From Streptomyces leeuwenhoekii (GTDB lineage Bacteria > Actinomycetota > Actinomycetes > Streptomycetales > Streptomycetaceae), in assembly GCF_001013905.1 (NCBI RefSeq), contig NZ_LN831790.1, forward strand, positions 1,674,001-1,738,000: a DNA stretch of 64,000 nucleotides, in the 5' to 3' direction. Below, in pieces: positions 1-9,579 of this stretch. The position numbers were made by a program, and so were the translations under genes. The notes under the pieces are model-generated. The model did not search any database. It saw only the letters and a list, made by a program, of their open reading frames with translations, and had not been told where the DNA came from. Position 1 is the first letter of the stretch; every line of letters starts with the position of its first letter.

Positions 1-270
1 CCAGGTGTGCGGCACGCCGTCGGTCGGCGCGGGCGTGCGGAACCAGGTGTGCGGCACGCCGTCGCCCGCGCGGTCGTGCGGGGGCAGGCGTGCGGCGCGC
101 CGCCGTCCGGCGCGGGGACGGCGCGCCGGACGGCGGTGGATGCGGGGCCGGTGGCCCGGGCAGCGGCGTACGCGGGGCCGGCGACCCGGACACCCGTGGG
201 GCGCCGGGCGGGGGTGCGGTGGCCGACCCCGGCAGCGGGCGTACCGAACGCCCGCCCCCGTGGCGGACTG
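1..270. repeat. GC-rich stretch without a supported gene; 22-bp direct repeat
   Basis: No reading frame here shows a recognisable product or a convincing ribosome binding site. A 22-bp sequence beginning CCAGGTGTGCGG occurs at 1-22 and again, unchanged, at 43-64, giving a 42-bp period. Shorter inverted GGCGCGCC-type blocks follow. The stretch lies downstream of the minus-strand xylanase gene, beyond its terminator. It may be the end of a gene cut by the window edge or ordinary intergenic DNA. Confidence 0.4.
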
Positions 271-299
271 CGGGCACCCGCGAGGTCCGCGGGTGCCCG
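271..299 (-). terminator. Stem-loop terminator of the minus-strand xylanase
   Basis: A perfect 12-bp GC stem (CGGGCACCCGCG at 271-282, complement at 288-299) encloses a 5-nt loop. It lies about 35 bp beyond the stop codon of the xylanase gene read on the minus strand. Streptomyces terminators often lack a strong U tract, so the missing T run does not argue against it. Confidence 0.7.
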
Positions 300-332
300 G
301 CACCGCCCCCCCCGGCGGTGTCCGCCGGTGTC

Positions 333-1421
333 TCAGCCGGACGTCGCGGGCCTGGCCCGGCCCGCCAGCGCGGCCTGGAGCGCCCGGTAGGCCGGCTTCG
401 GCCGGTAGGTCTCGTCGAGGATGTTGGCGGCGCCCTCCCCCTCGAACGTGTCGGGCACCCATGAGTACTTGTCGGTGAAGCCCCACACGGTGAACGAGAC
501 GCAGTGCCGGGCGCGCAGGCAGGCGTCGAGGAGCAGCCGGTACCCCTCGGCCTGCGTGCGCAGCTTCTCGTCATCGGCCGGCATGATCATGCGTACGTCC
601 GCCTCCGTCACGGCGGTCTGCACCCCCAGCGCGTCGAAGCGCTGGAAGTTGGCGGCCACGCCGCCGGGCAGGCCGTACTGGATGCCGAGGTGCCCCTGGA
701 AGCCGACCCCGTCGACGGGCACGCCCTCGGCGCGCAGGGTGCGCACCAGATCGAGTACGGCGTCGCTCTTCGGGCCGGCCCACTCGATGTTGTAGTCGTT
801 GTAGAAGAGCTTGGCGCGCGGGTCCGCCTCGTGGGCCCAGCGGAAGGCGTCGGCGATGTAACCGGGGCCCAGCTCGCGCAGCCAGATGCTGTCCCGCAGC
901 GTCCCGTCCTCGTTGAACGCCTCGTTGACCACGTCCCAGTGCCAGATCCGGCCCTTGAAGTGGCGCACGGTGTCGGTGACGTGCCGGCGCAGGATCTCGC
1001 GCAGCTCCTCCTTGGTGAAGTCGCCCTCGGTGAGCCAGGACGGGAGCTGGCTGTGCCAGACGAGCACATGACCGCGGACCTTCTGCCCGTGCCGCTCGGC
1101 GAACCGGACGAGCCGGTCGGCCGCGGCGTAGTCGTACTCGCCCCGCCGCGGTTCGATCGCCTCCCACTTCATGACGTTCTCGGGGGTCACGGAGGAGAAC
1201 TCCGAACCGGCGAGGCTGCGGTAGGGGGCGTCCTCCGCGAGGGCCGTCATGTCGACGGCGGTGCCCACGCGCAGCCGGTCGTCGGCGGCGAGCTGCCGCA
1301 GCGGCCGGTCCCGCGCGGCGGCGGACGCCTCCGCTCCGGCCGCGGGGCCGGCGGTGGCGAGGGGGAGCAGGGCGAGGGTCGACGTCACGGCGGCGGCCGT
1401 GACGAGGCGCAGCACCTTCAC
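333..1421 (-). CDS. Secreted endo-1,4-beta-xylanase, GH10
   Basis: A 362-residue GH10 xylanase that hydrolyses internal beta-1,4 bonds of xylan outside the cell. Residues 1-30 form a signal peptide ending near AGPAAGA. The catalytic (beta/alpha)8 barrel follows and fills the rest; no carbohydrate-binding module is present. The acid/base glutamate is E167 in WDVVNEAF. The nucleophile is E273 in VTEADV, where GH10 enzymes usually read TELDI, a small deviation. WHSQLPSW and the ending FTVWGFTDKYSW are further GH10 landmarks. I chose the GTG at 1421 because AAGGAG sits 9 nt upstream and the signal peptide begins there; an in-frame start at 1514 would add an unlikely leader. The gene is divergent from a second GH10 gene, and a CGAAA-type palindrome lies between them. 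Confidence 0.95.
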   Translation of the reverse strand: MKVLRLVTAAAVTSTLALLPLATAGPAAGAEASAAARDRPLRQLAADDRLRVGTAVDMTALAEDAPYRSLAGSEFSSVTPENVMKWEAIEPRRGEYDYAAADRLVRFAERHGQKVRGHVLVWHSQLPSWLTEGDFTKEELREILRRHVTDTVRHFKGRIWHWDVVNEAFNEDGTLRDSIWLRELGPGYIADAFRWAHEADPRAKLFYNDYNIEWAGPKSDAVLDLVRTLRAEGVPVDGVGFQGHLGIQYGLPGGVAANFQRFDALGVQTAVTEADVRMIMPADDEKLRTQAEGYRLLLDACLRARHCVSFTVWGFTDKYSWVPDTFEGEGAANILDETYRPKPAYRALQAALAGRARPATSG

Positions 1422-1475
1422 GAGCGGACACTCCTTGGTGTCTGGCGGCGGTAGCCATGGGAGCGGAACGCGTCC

Positions 1476-1486
1476 CGAATGTTTCG
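1476..1486. promoter_or_regulatory. Imperfect CGAAN-N-TTTCG palindrome upstream of xylanase 1
   Basis: CGAATGTTTCG lies 55 bp upstream of the GTG of the minus-strand xylanase. It differs at one position from the symmetric form CGAAA-N-TTTCG found perfect at 1656-1666. Motifs of this kind are known in front of Streptomyces xylanase genes, where they act as repressor sites. That it is bound by the same protein as the other copy is inference. Confidence 0.5.
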
Positions 1487-1586
1487 AAGCCTTGTGCGCG
1501 TTGCGCTGCGTCACCGTAAGGGCCCGCCCTCACCGCGTCAACAGGACGGCACTCACGGCGATCCCGCCTCGGGCACCCTCCGTTGA

Positions 1587-3119
<1,533 letters not shown>

Positions 3120-3133
3120 CCCCCGCGGCCAAC

Positions 3134-3167
3134 GGGCTCCCGTGCGGCACATCCGCGCGGGAGGCCC
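3134..3167 (+). terminator. Hairpin after the CBM2 xylanase
   Basis: GGGCTCCCGTGCGG (3134-3147) and CCGCGCGGGAGGCCC (3153-3167) form a near-perfect stem around a 5-nt loop, 15 bp after the stop codon of the xylanase. Confidence 0.65.
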
Positions 3168-3322
3168 TTCCCGTGCAGCGGGCTGCCCGTGCGGACGGGC
3201 GGCCCTTCCCGGGCCGCGGGCGGGCCCCTGCTGCCAGGCCGGCGGGCTGCGCACCCGGCCGATATCCGGGGGCGGACGGTCGCCACCTCGCCGCTGGAAG
3301 GCGGAGACTGGGATCAGCCGAC

Positions 3323-3976
3323 GTGGAGCCGCCCACGATCCGCTCCGCGCCGCCCCTGGCACCACCGAAGGGGCTGGACCCGTCGGTCGAGGGGCGTCTG
3401 AGCGGCGACATCGCGCTGAAGGGGGTCGCCGCGGACGCGGTGGTCCATGTCCAGGCGGTGGTGGTGCCCGAGCGCGAGGAGACGCCCGCCGAACGCATGG
3501 GCGAGTCCCCGCCGCCCGGCCGCGAGCCGCCACCGCGCGACGTCCGGGTCGGCCCCGGGCCGCCCCCGCCCCCTCCGCCTCCTCCCCGGCGGGGGTCCGC
3601 CCTCTCCCCCGCGCTCGCCGCCGCCGCGCTGGGCACCGCCGTCGCCTCGGTCATCACGCTCGTCATGGCCGCGGTGCGGGCGGTGGAGGCCGTGAAGGAC
3701 CGGGTCACCGCGGGGCCCGGAAGCGAGCTCCGAACCCATGTGGAGGCCGTCGGGACGGTCCCGCCGCTCGTCGTCTGCCTGATCACCTCGGTTGCGGCGC
3801 TGGTCCTCGGCGCGCTCGCCCGGCACGAACTGCGCGCGCGGGGCGAGCGCCACACCGCCCGGTCGGCGGGGGCCGCCAACGCCCTGACCGCCACGGCGAG
3901 GATGCTGGCGGTCCCGGCCCTGACCTTGGCCGGGCTCATCGGCCTCGCCTATCTCGTGGCCAGAGGCCAGTGGTGA
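3323..3976 (+). CDS. Small membrane protein of unknown function
   Basis: A 217-residue protein that I do not recognise. The N-terminal third is hydrophilic and proline-rich, with a run of nine prolines near residue 90. Three hydrophobic segments follow: one starting LSPALAAAALG, one around VPPLVVCLITSVAALVLG and one at the C-terminus around LAVPALTLAGLIGLAYLV. This suggests an inner-membrane protein with a cytoplasmic or exposed proline-rich tail. The GTG at 3323 is a guess: no strong ribosome binding site precedes it and other in-frame starts exist. The 3' end runs into a 30-bp tandem repeat array that begins inside the last codons. Confidence 0.6.
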   Translation: MEPPTIRSAPPLAPPKGLDPSVEGRLSGDIALKGVAADAVVHVQAVVVPEREETPAERMGESPPPGREPPPRDVRVGPGPPPPPPPPPRRGSALSPALAAAALGTAVASVITLVMAAVRAVEAVKDRVTAGPGSELRTHVEAVGTVPPLVVCLITSVAALVLGALARHELRARGERHTARSAGAANALTATARMLAVPALTLAGLIGLAYLVARGQW

Positions 3977-4062
3977 CCCGGCCTCGTGGCCCAAGGCCAG
4001 TGGCGACCCGGCCTCGTGGCCCAAGGCCAGTGGTGACCCGGCCTCGTGGCCAACGCCAGGCG
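3951..4062 (+). repeat. 30-bp tandem repeat array at the 3' end of the membrane-protein gene
   Basis: Units beginning GTGACCCGGCCTCGTGGCC recur with a 30-bp period at 3973, 4003 and 4033. A partial copy starts in the last codons of the preceding gene (about 3951) and a degraded one lies after 4063. Units 1 and 2 differ at one base. The 30-bp period keeps reading frame, and each unit contains a GTGACC that looks like an overlapping stop and start. The most economical reading is expansion of the gene's 3' end by replication slippage. Confidence 0.75.
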
Positions 4063-4248
4063 GTGACCCGGCCTCCGCGGCGAAGGGCCGATGGCAACCC
4101 GCCCGCGAGCGACATGTCGGGAATCATCCGCCCTGGTCCGGCGTTGGTCGATGACGGTGTCGGCCGCCGAGGAGGGGCCGGCCGATGACGGACGCGGCGA
4201 ACGCGGTGGCGCGGTCGGACGCAGGACTGGGAACGGAGAGACGGTCGG

Positions 4249-5313
4249 GTGCACGGTGAGTACAAGGTCCCCGGCGGCAAGCTGGTCGTCGTGGACGTGG
4301 AGGTCGAGGACGGCGTGCTGCGCCATGTGCGCGTGGCGGGCGATTTCTTCCTCGAACCGGACGAGGCGCTCGACGCCGTGAACCGCGCCCTGGAGGGCGC
4401 CCCGGCGGACACCGACGCGGCCGCCCTGGCCGCCCGGATCGACGCGGCGCTCCCCGAGGGGACCGTGATGTACGGGCTGACCTCGGAGGGCGTCGGCATC
4501 GCCGTGCGCCGCGCCCTGGCGCACGCCACGGACTGGACGGACTACGACTGGCAGCTCATCCACGAGGGCCCCCAGTCCCCGGCCCTGCACATGGCGCTGG
4601 ACGAGGTCCTGACCGGCGAGGTCGCGGCGGGGCGGCGACCGCCGACGCTGCGCGTGTGGGAGTGGGGCGCCCCCGCCGTGATCATCGGCAGCTTCCAGTC
4701 GCTGCGCAACGAGGTCGACGCCGACGGCGCCGCACGCCACGGCGTGGAGGTCGTCCGCCGGATCTCCGGCGGCGGCGCGATGTTCGTGGAACCGGGCAAC
4801 ACGATCACGTACTCGCTCTCCGTGCCCGGGGCGCTGGTGCAGGGCCTGTCCTTCCAGGACAGCTACGCCTACCTCGACGACTGGGTGCTGGGCGCGCTCG
4901 GCGACATGGGGATCCGGGCCTGGTACCAGCCGTTGAACGACATCGCCACCGACCAGGGCAAGATCGCGGGGGCCGCGCAGAAGCGGATCGTGGGGCCGGA
5001 CGGCGGCCCCGGTGCCGTGCTGCACCACGTGACGATGTCGTACGACATCGACGCCGACAAGATGCTGGACGTGCTGCGCATCGGCCGCGAGAAGCTGTCC
5101 GACAAGGGCGTCAAGAGCGCGAAGAAGCGGGTGGATCCGCTGCGCCGGCAGACCGGGCTGCCCCGCGAGGCCGTCATCGAGCGGATGATCGACTCCTTCC
5201 GCGGCCGGTACGGGCTGACGCGGGGCAAGGTGACGGACGAGGAGCTGTCCCGGGCCCGGGAGCTGGCCCGCGCCAAGTTCTCGTCGCCCGCGTGGACGGC
5301 CCGGGTGCCCTGA
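4249..5313 (+). CDS. Lipoate-protein ligase A family protein
   Basis: A 354-residue protein of the biotin/lipoate ligase fold (about residues 100-320), which activates lipoate or octanoate and transfers it to a lysine of lipoyl-domain proteins. Key signatures are RRISGGGAMF followed by EPGN (ligand-binding loop) and GKIAGAAQKR, which contains the conserved catalytic lysine. The first 90 residues resemble the small accessory domain normally found C-terminal in LplA or encoded separately as LplB, so the domain order looks permuted. Start: GTG at 4249, with GGAG 10 nt upstream. It stands alone, with a hairpin behind it. Octanoyltransferase activity of the same superfamily is possible. Confidence 0.85.
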   Translation: MHGEYKVPGGKLVVVDVEVEDGVLRHVRVAGDFFLEPDEALDAVNRALEGAPADTDAAALAARIDAALPEGTVMYGLTSEGVGIAVRRALAHATDWTDYDWQLIHEGPQSPALHMALDEVLTGEVAAGRRPPTLRVWEWGAPAVIIGSFQSLRNEVDADGAARHGVEVVRRISGGGAMFVEPGNTITYSLSVPGALVQGLSFQDSYAYLDDWVLGALGDMGIRAWYQPLNDIATDQGKIAGAAQKRIVGPDGGPGAVLHHVTMSYDIDADKMLDVLRIGREKLSDKGVKSAKKRVDPLRRQTGLPREAVIERMIDSFRGRYGLTRGKVTDEELSRARELARAKFSSPAWTARVP

Positions 5314-5319
5314 GCCCGG

Positions 5320-5344
5320 GCGGGCCCGGCCGCCCCGGGCCCGC
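5320..5344 (+). terminator. Hairpin after the lipoate-ligase gene
   Basis: A 10-bp GC-only stem (5320-5329 with 5335-5344) with a 5-nt loop begins 7 bp after the stop codon. The very GC-rich context makes chance hairpins common, so support is moderate. Confidence 0.5.
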
Positions 5345-5501
5345 TCGTCCGCGCGGCGGGGGCAGGCCCGTACCAGGGACCCGCTGTCACGGCGCCGGCA
5401 CACGGCGAGGCGGCACTTCCGCCCCGCGGGGACTCGTGTGACACTGTCGTCCCCGTCCGCAGTGCGGACAGCCTCCGCACCGTCCCCAAGAGAAGTGCGC
5501 C

Positions 5502-6182
5502 GTGCGTTCTCTCCCCCTGCCTCTCGCCCTGGCCGCGCGCCTGGCCCCGGTCGCCGTGCTCGCCACGGCCGGCTGGGCACTGTCGTCCGGCCCGGCCGCC
5601 ACGACCCCCGCCGCCGGCCGCCAGGCCGCCGCCGAGACCAGCGGCCAGGCGTCCCCGTCCGCCCCCTCGGCCCCGTCCACGCAGGCCGCGCCGAGGACGT
5701 ACGAGTCCGCTCCCGCGCCGTGCGCCGCTCTGGCCGCGACCACCATCACCTCGCTCGTCCCGGGGGCGAAGAAGGCGGGCAAGGAGATACCGTCCACGGA
5801 CACGCGGGAGCGCCGCACCTGCTCGTGGAACGCGCTCCAGGAATACGACTACCGCTGGCTCGACGTCTCCTTCGAGATCATGAGGTCCGACCGGGCCGCG
5901 CAAGCGTCGTACGAGGAGCGCGTCCGGGACGACGACGGCGGTGGCGCGGTCCCCGGCCTGGGCGACGGGGCGTACTCGGTGGTGAAGCTGGTCACCGAGG
6001 ACGGGCAGGAGACCCGTGAGGGCACGGTGGTCGCCCGCGCGTCGAACGCGCTGGTGGTCGTCACGTACAACGGCAGCGACTTCGAGACGCGCAAGGCGCC
6101 CGGTACGGACGAGATCAACAAGGGCGCGATCCGGGCCGCCAAGGAAGCGGTCGCCGCGCTGGAGGAGACCCGGCGGGGCTGA
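5502..6182 (+). CDS. Secreted protein, DUF3558-like
   Basis: A 226-residue exported protein. Residues 1-35 are a signal peptide without an obvious lipobox cysteine. A low-complexity Ser/Pro/Ala linker follows to about residue 68, then a globular domain with two cysteines (PCAAL and RTCSWN) that are likely to form a disulfide. This arrangement resembles DUF3558-type actinobacterial cell-surface proteins; function is unknown. The GTG at 5502 is the first start giving an intact signal peptide. It is monocistronic and converges on the oxidoreductase gene across a bidirectional terminator. Confidence 0.7.
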   Translation: MRSLPLPLALAARLAPVAVLATAGWALSSGPAATTPAAGRQAAAETSGQASPSAPSAPSTQAAPRTYESAPAPCAALAATTITSLVPGAKKAGKEIPSTDTRERRTCSWNALQEYDYRWLDVSFEIMRSDRAAQASYEERVRDDDGGGAVPGLGDGAYSVVKLVTEDGQETREGTVVARASNALVVVTYNGSDFETRKAPGTDEINKGAIRAAKEAVAALEETRRG

Positions 6183-6184
6183 CC

Positions 6185-6228
6185 CCGCCGGACGTCCGTC
6201 CCCGGCCCCCGGCGGGACCGTCCGGCGG
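6185..6228. terminator. Bidirectional terminator between convergent genes
   Basis: CCGCCGGACG (6185-6194) pairs perfectly with CGTCCGGCGG (6219-6228), and a second GC stem can form inside the loop. It lies between the stops at 6182 (plus) and 6238 (minus), so it can serve both genes. Confidence 0.65.
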
Positions 6229-6237
6229 CGCGGCGGC

Positions 6238-7278
6238 TCAGCGCCGCGCGGAGCCGCGGCCCCGGACGGCGGGAATCACCTGCGACCCGTACGCGTCGAT
6301 CACCGCTTCCCGCGCGTCGTGCATGGCGTAGAGGGCGAACTGGTCGACACCGAGCGCGCGCAGCGCGTTCAGCTTCTCGATGTGCCGCTCGGCCGGCCCG
6401 ATCAGGCAGAACCGGTCGACGATCTCGTCCGGCACGAACCGGGTGTCCGGGTTGCCGCTGCGCCCGTGGTGGGCGTAGTCGTACCCCTGCCGCGTCCGGA
6501 CGTAGTCGGTGAGCTCCCGTGGTACGACGTCGCCGTCCGCGCCGTACCGGGCGACGAGGTCGGCGACGTGGTTGCCGACCATGCCGCCGAACCAGCGGCA
6601 CTGCTCGCGGGCGTGGGCGAGGGCGGCGGGCGAGTCGTCGGCGGTGACGTAGGCGGGGGCGGCGACGCAGACGGTCACCTCGGCCGGGTCCCGGCCGGCC
6701 GCCGCCGCCGCGTCCCGGACCGCCCGGACCATGTACTCGGTCAGGTAGAGGTCGGCGAGCTGGAGGATGAATCCGTCGGCCTCCTCGCCGGTCAGCTTCA
6801 GCGCCCCGGGACCGTACGCGGCCATCCACACCGGCAGTTCGGCGCCCGGCCCGACCCACGGGAACCGCACCACCGTGCCGTCCCCGAGGTCGGCCGCCTC
6901 CCCGCGAGCGAGGGCGCGGATGACCCTGATCGCCTCGCCGAGGCGGACCAGCGTGGTGGGGCTGCGGCCGGCGACCCGCATCGCGGAGTCGCCGCGTCCG
7001 ATGCCGCAGATGGTGCGGTTGCCGAACATGTCGTTGAGGGTGGCGAAGGTGGAGGCGGTGACCTCCAGGGTGCGGGTTCCCGGATTGGTCACCATCGGGC
7101 CGATCTTCAGCCGGGTGGTGTTCGCGAGGATCTGGCTGTGGATCACGAACGGCTCCTGCCACAGTACGGCGGAGTCGAAGGTCCAGCCGTGGGTGAAGCC
7201 GTTGCGCTCGGCGCGCTTCATCAGGCTGACGACACGCGCGGCGGGCGGATCGGTCTGGAGAACGAGTCCGAAGTCCAT
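6238..7278 (-). CDS. F420-dependent LLM-class oxidoreductase
   Basis: A 346-residue luciferase-like TIM-barrel protein, expected to use cofactor F420. The N-terminus MDFGLVLQTDPPAARVV and the segments GWTFDS and LWQEPFV match the TIGR03842 subfamily as I know it, which is often found close to dihydropyrimidinase genes in Streptomyces. That would link it to the pyrimidine operon at 14.6-18.3 kb, from which pectate lyase and other genes separate it here; this link is inference. The ATG at 7278 was chosen because GAGAGGA lies upstream and the barrel's first strand begins directly; an upstream in-frame start at 7383 adds 35 residues of unlikely sequence. Substrate unknown. Confidence 0.85.
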   Translation of the reverse strand: MDFGLVLQTDPPAARVVSLMKRAERNGFTHGWTFDSAVLWQEPFVIHSQILANTTRLKIGPMVTNPGTRTLEVTASTFATLNDMFGNRTICGIGRGDSAMRVAGRSPTTLVRLGEAIRVIRALARGEAADLGDGTVVRFPWVGPGAELPVWMAAYGPGALKLTGEEADGFILQLADLYLTEYMVRAVRDAAAAAGRDPAEVTVCVAAPAYVTADDSPAALAHAREQCRWFGGMVGNHVADLVARYGADGDVVPRELTDYVRTRQGYDYAHHGRSGNPDTRFVPDEIVDRFCLIGPAERHIEKLNALRALGVDQFALYAMHDAREAVIDAYGSQVIPAVRGRGSARR

Positions 7279-7475
7279 GACGTCGATCCTCTCGGCAACG
7301 CCGCCCCGCGCCAATCCTCCCCGCCTCAGGAACCGGTGTTCGTGTCGGAACGTCCGTGGCCCGGGGATGCTCCCGCCGGGCACCAGGGCGTTGCCACCGC
7401 CCTCACGTCCACAGCGACAGGCAGGCCCTCACCTCCGCAGCGACAGACAGGCGGCCGGGCGCCCGGCGCGGCCGG

Positions 7476-7997
7476 TTACCTCCCGCCATCATGGCGCCTA
7501 CCGTCGTGGCGGCGGTCATGGCCGCGCCGGTCCCGGTCGTGGTCGCGCCGATCCCGGTCATGGTCGTGATCACGGTCGTGACGCCTGCGGCGCCGATCGT
7601 CGTCGTCCCGACGGGGCGCGGGGCGCGTCGGCGTGGCGGGCGGGGTCTGGGGCGTCGTCGGGGCAGGCGGAACCGTCCCGGGCTCGGCGGGCACCAGATG
7701 CCAGTCGTAGAACAGGCCGTAATCGGCACCATGCTGCTGGATCCGCTCGACCTGCTCCCCGACGATGGCGTCGTAGACCAGGCCCGCGACCTCGCCCGCG
7801 ATGAACCCCAGGGCCGGGGAGCGGAATCGCACGGCGACGCCACGTGCGGTCTCTTCGCTCGCCTCTCGGACAGGAGAGAACGCGTCCGTTCCGAGGCACG
7901 GCCCTATTGCCGAGACTTTCCCTTCCAGAGTACGGCGGCGCGAGCGCCTCGCCGACAACGCCTGATACGGCGTCCGCGGCCTCGGCCTCGGCCACAT
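7476..7997 (-). CDS. Hypothetical protein with His/Asp/Arg-rich tail
   Basis: Up to 173 residues. The middle part (about residues 45-105, containing FIAGEVAGLVYDAIVGEQ and ADYGLFYDWHLVPAEPG) has third positions that are almost all G or C on this strand, so it is probably translated. A Pro/Thr linker follows, then a tail of HDRD and DRRDHDRDRR repeats of unusual charge. I do not recognise the family. The true start is uncertain; the first 45 residues look less coding-like. The repetitive tail could bind metal or nucleic acid, but nothing demonstrates this. Confidence 0.45.
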   Translation of the reverse strand: MWPRPRPRTPYQALSARRSRRRTLEGKVSAIGPCLGTDAFSPVREASEETARGVAVRFRSPALGFIAGEVAGLVYDAIVGEQVERIQQHGADYGLFYDWHLVPAEPGTVPPAPTTPQTPPATPTRPAPRRDDDDRRRRRHDRDHDHDRDRRDHDRDRRGHDRRHDGRRHDGGR

Positions 7998-8153
7998 GCT
8001 GCTCAGCCGGCGCCGCCGCCTGCGGAGCGCCTTGACCTCAAGTCAGCTTCAGCTTCTACGGTCGGGCTCGTCGAAGCCGGCTCGACCCACCGCATCCGGA
8101 AAGGCCGAAGTCGATTCGGCTCGATCGAGAGAGAACTCGAGAGAGAAAGGGGA

Positions 8154-8987
8154 ATGCCGGTGATCGTAGTGACCGGTGCCACCGGGAACGTCGGCCGTGC
8201 GCTTGTCGGGCGGCTGGTCGCCGCGGGGCAGTCCGTGCGGGCGGTCAGTCGCCGCGACCCGGAGCGCACCCCGCTTCCGCCAGGTGTGGAGGTGACGCGT
8301 CCTGAGTCGGTCGGCCTGTTCGAAGGAGCGTCGAAGCTCTTCCTGTATGTGCAGGCCGCCGGCGACCGCACGGGCACCGTCCTCGACCGGGCCCGCGCCG
8401 CCGGCGTACGGCACGTGGTCCTGCTGTCCTCGGGGATCATCCGGGAAGGCGCGGACGAGACCCACCCCATCTACACGATGCACGCGCGGGTCGAGCGACT
8501 GGTCCGCGACAGCGGACTGCGGTGGACCTTCCTGCGCCCCAACGCGTTCTCCACGAACGCCCTTCAGTGGGCCGAGCAGATCCGCGCGGGCGACACCGTA
8601 CGCGGTCCGTTCGCCGAGGCCGTCACCGCACCGATCCACGAGGACGACATCGCCGCGGTGGCCGAGCACGCCCTGCTCGACGACGGTCACCATGGCGCCG
8701 TCCACCGGCTCACCGGTCCCGACGCGGTGACGAACGCCGGGCAGGTCGCGACGATCGGACGACTGCTGGGACGGGACCTGACCTACGCCGAGGTCCCCGC
8801 CGAGGAGGTGGAGGCGCACTTCTTCCCCGACCTGCCACGGCAGGCGGTGCGGGCTGTGCTGAAGTCTCACGCGGCGCTGGTGGGGACCCAGCCCGAGATC
8901 ACGTCGACGGTCGCGGAGATCACGGGCCGTCCGGCGCGGACGTTCGCACGATGGGCCGAGGACCACAAGCCGGACTTCACCCCTTGA
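8154..8987 (+). CDS. NmrA-like NAD(P)-binding oxidoreductase
   Basis: A 277-residue atypical short-chain dehydrogenase of the NmrA/HSCARG type. The Rossmann nucleotide-binding motif GATGNVGR is at residues 8-15, followed by a basic RR pair after beta-2 that favours NADP. LLSSGI and the YTMHARVE segment match the family core, although the classic YxxxK pair is absent, as expected for this subgroup. Such proteins act as redox sensors or quinone reductases. The ATG at 8154 is preceded by AAAGG. It is monocistronic; the region behind it is poorly coding. Confidence 0.85.
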   Translation: MPVIVVTGATGNVGRALVGRLVAAGQSVRAVSRRDPERTPLPPGVEVTRPESVGLFEGASKLFLYVQAAGDRTGTVLDRARAAGVRHVVLLSSGIIREGADETHPIYTMHARVERLVRDSGLRWTFLRPNAFSTNALQWAEQIRAGDTVRGPFAEAVTAPIHEDDIAAVAEHALLDDGHHGAVHRLTGPDAVTNAGQVATIGRLLGRDLTYAEVPAEEVEAHFFPDLPRQAVRAVLKSHAALVGTQPEITSTVAEITGRPARTFARWAEDHKPDFTP

Positions 8988-9441
8988 GCGGACCACCACC
9001 TCCGGGGCCGGCGATCCGCGCGGACCGCGCTGTTCGCCGGCCTTCCGCGCGGGCTGCCCGGCGTTCCGCGTCGCGGGTCCCGTCGCCCCAGGCGTAGGGC
9101 TCGAAGGTGACGAGTGCGCCCGCGGCGAGCCACTGGCACTTCCGTGTGTGCTCACCGGCCGTCTCGGCTCCGAGGGCGGGACCGATGGCACCGGCGGTTC
9201 GGTCGGTCAGCACGGCGCGCGGATGAAGGGTGGCACCGCCGCTCAGCGGGCCCGCGAGCGGCACGCCATACGGCTGCCCCGGAACACGCGGCGGAGCACC
9301 GCCCTGCGCGCTGTACTCGGAGGTCTCGCTGTGCTCCAGCAGAGCGCCCCTGACCGCGCGGGCCACTGGTCGGGCCGCGGTTGACGTCGACGATCTCCAC
9401 GCCGTGGCGGATGACATGAAATCGCGGGCTACGGCCTTCAT
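8977..9441 (-). pseudogene. Doubtful ORF, possible gene remnant
   Basis: A 154-codon frame on the minus strand. Only its second half (about 9000-9220, containing KCQWLAAGALVTFEPYAWG) has codon use like a Streptomyces gene; the first half is low-complexity and lacks a convincing start. No family recognised. It may be the 3' remnant of a gene truncated when the pectate lyase region was acquired, or simply an untranslated frame. Confidence 0.25.
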
Positions 9442-9493
9442 TTCGATGTTTGCTACTGATCGCTTTTGTTGAGCTTTTATCGCGTACGCCAGA

Positions 9494-9540
9494 TTGACCT
9501 GATCATATCAATGAACTTACTTTCCTTAGAAAGCGCTTGC
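9494..9540 (+). promoter_or_regulatory. Promoter with LacI-like operator before the pectate lyase array
   Basis: TTGACC at 9494-9499 is a sigma-70-type -35 box; the -10 position, 17 bp on, reads TTACTT and is weak. Just downstream lies CTTTC-CTTA-GAAAG (9520-9533), overlapping GAAAGCGCTTGC (9529-9540), whose core AAGCGCTT is a perfect palindrome centred on CG, as in LacI/GalR-family operators. The stretch from about 9440 to 9540 is clearly AT-richer than its surroundings. I infer carbohydrate-responsive repression of the four lyase genes. Confidence 0.5.
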
Positions 9541-9579
9541 ACGGACCCGCTCGATTCAGGACATCAGAAAGGTCCTCCC

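Noticed and set aside
5..478. Protein-coding gene at the left edge
   Set aside because: Three overlapping frames give only Arg/Gly/Pro-rich sequence, one runs into the antisense of the xylanase gene, and a terminator hairpin sits in the middle.
3951..4062. Possible CRISPR array
   Set aside because: The 30-bp units are directly adjacent with no spacers and no cas genes are near; it is a simple tandem repeat.
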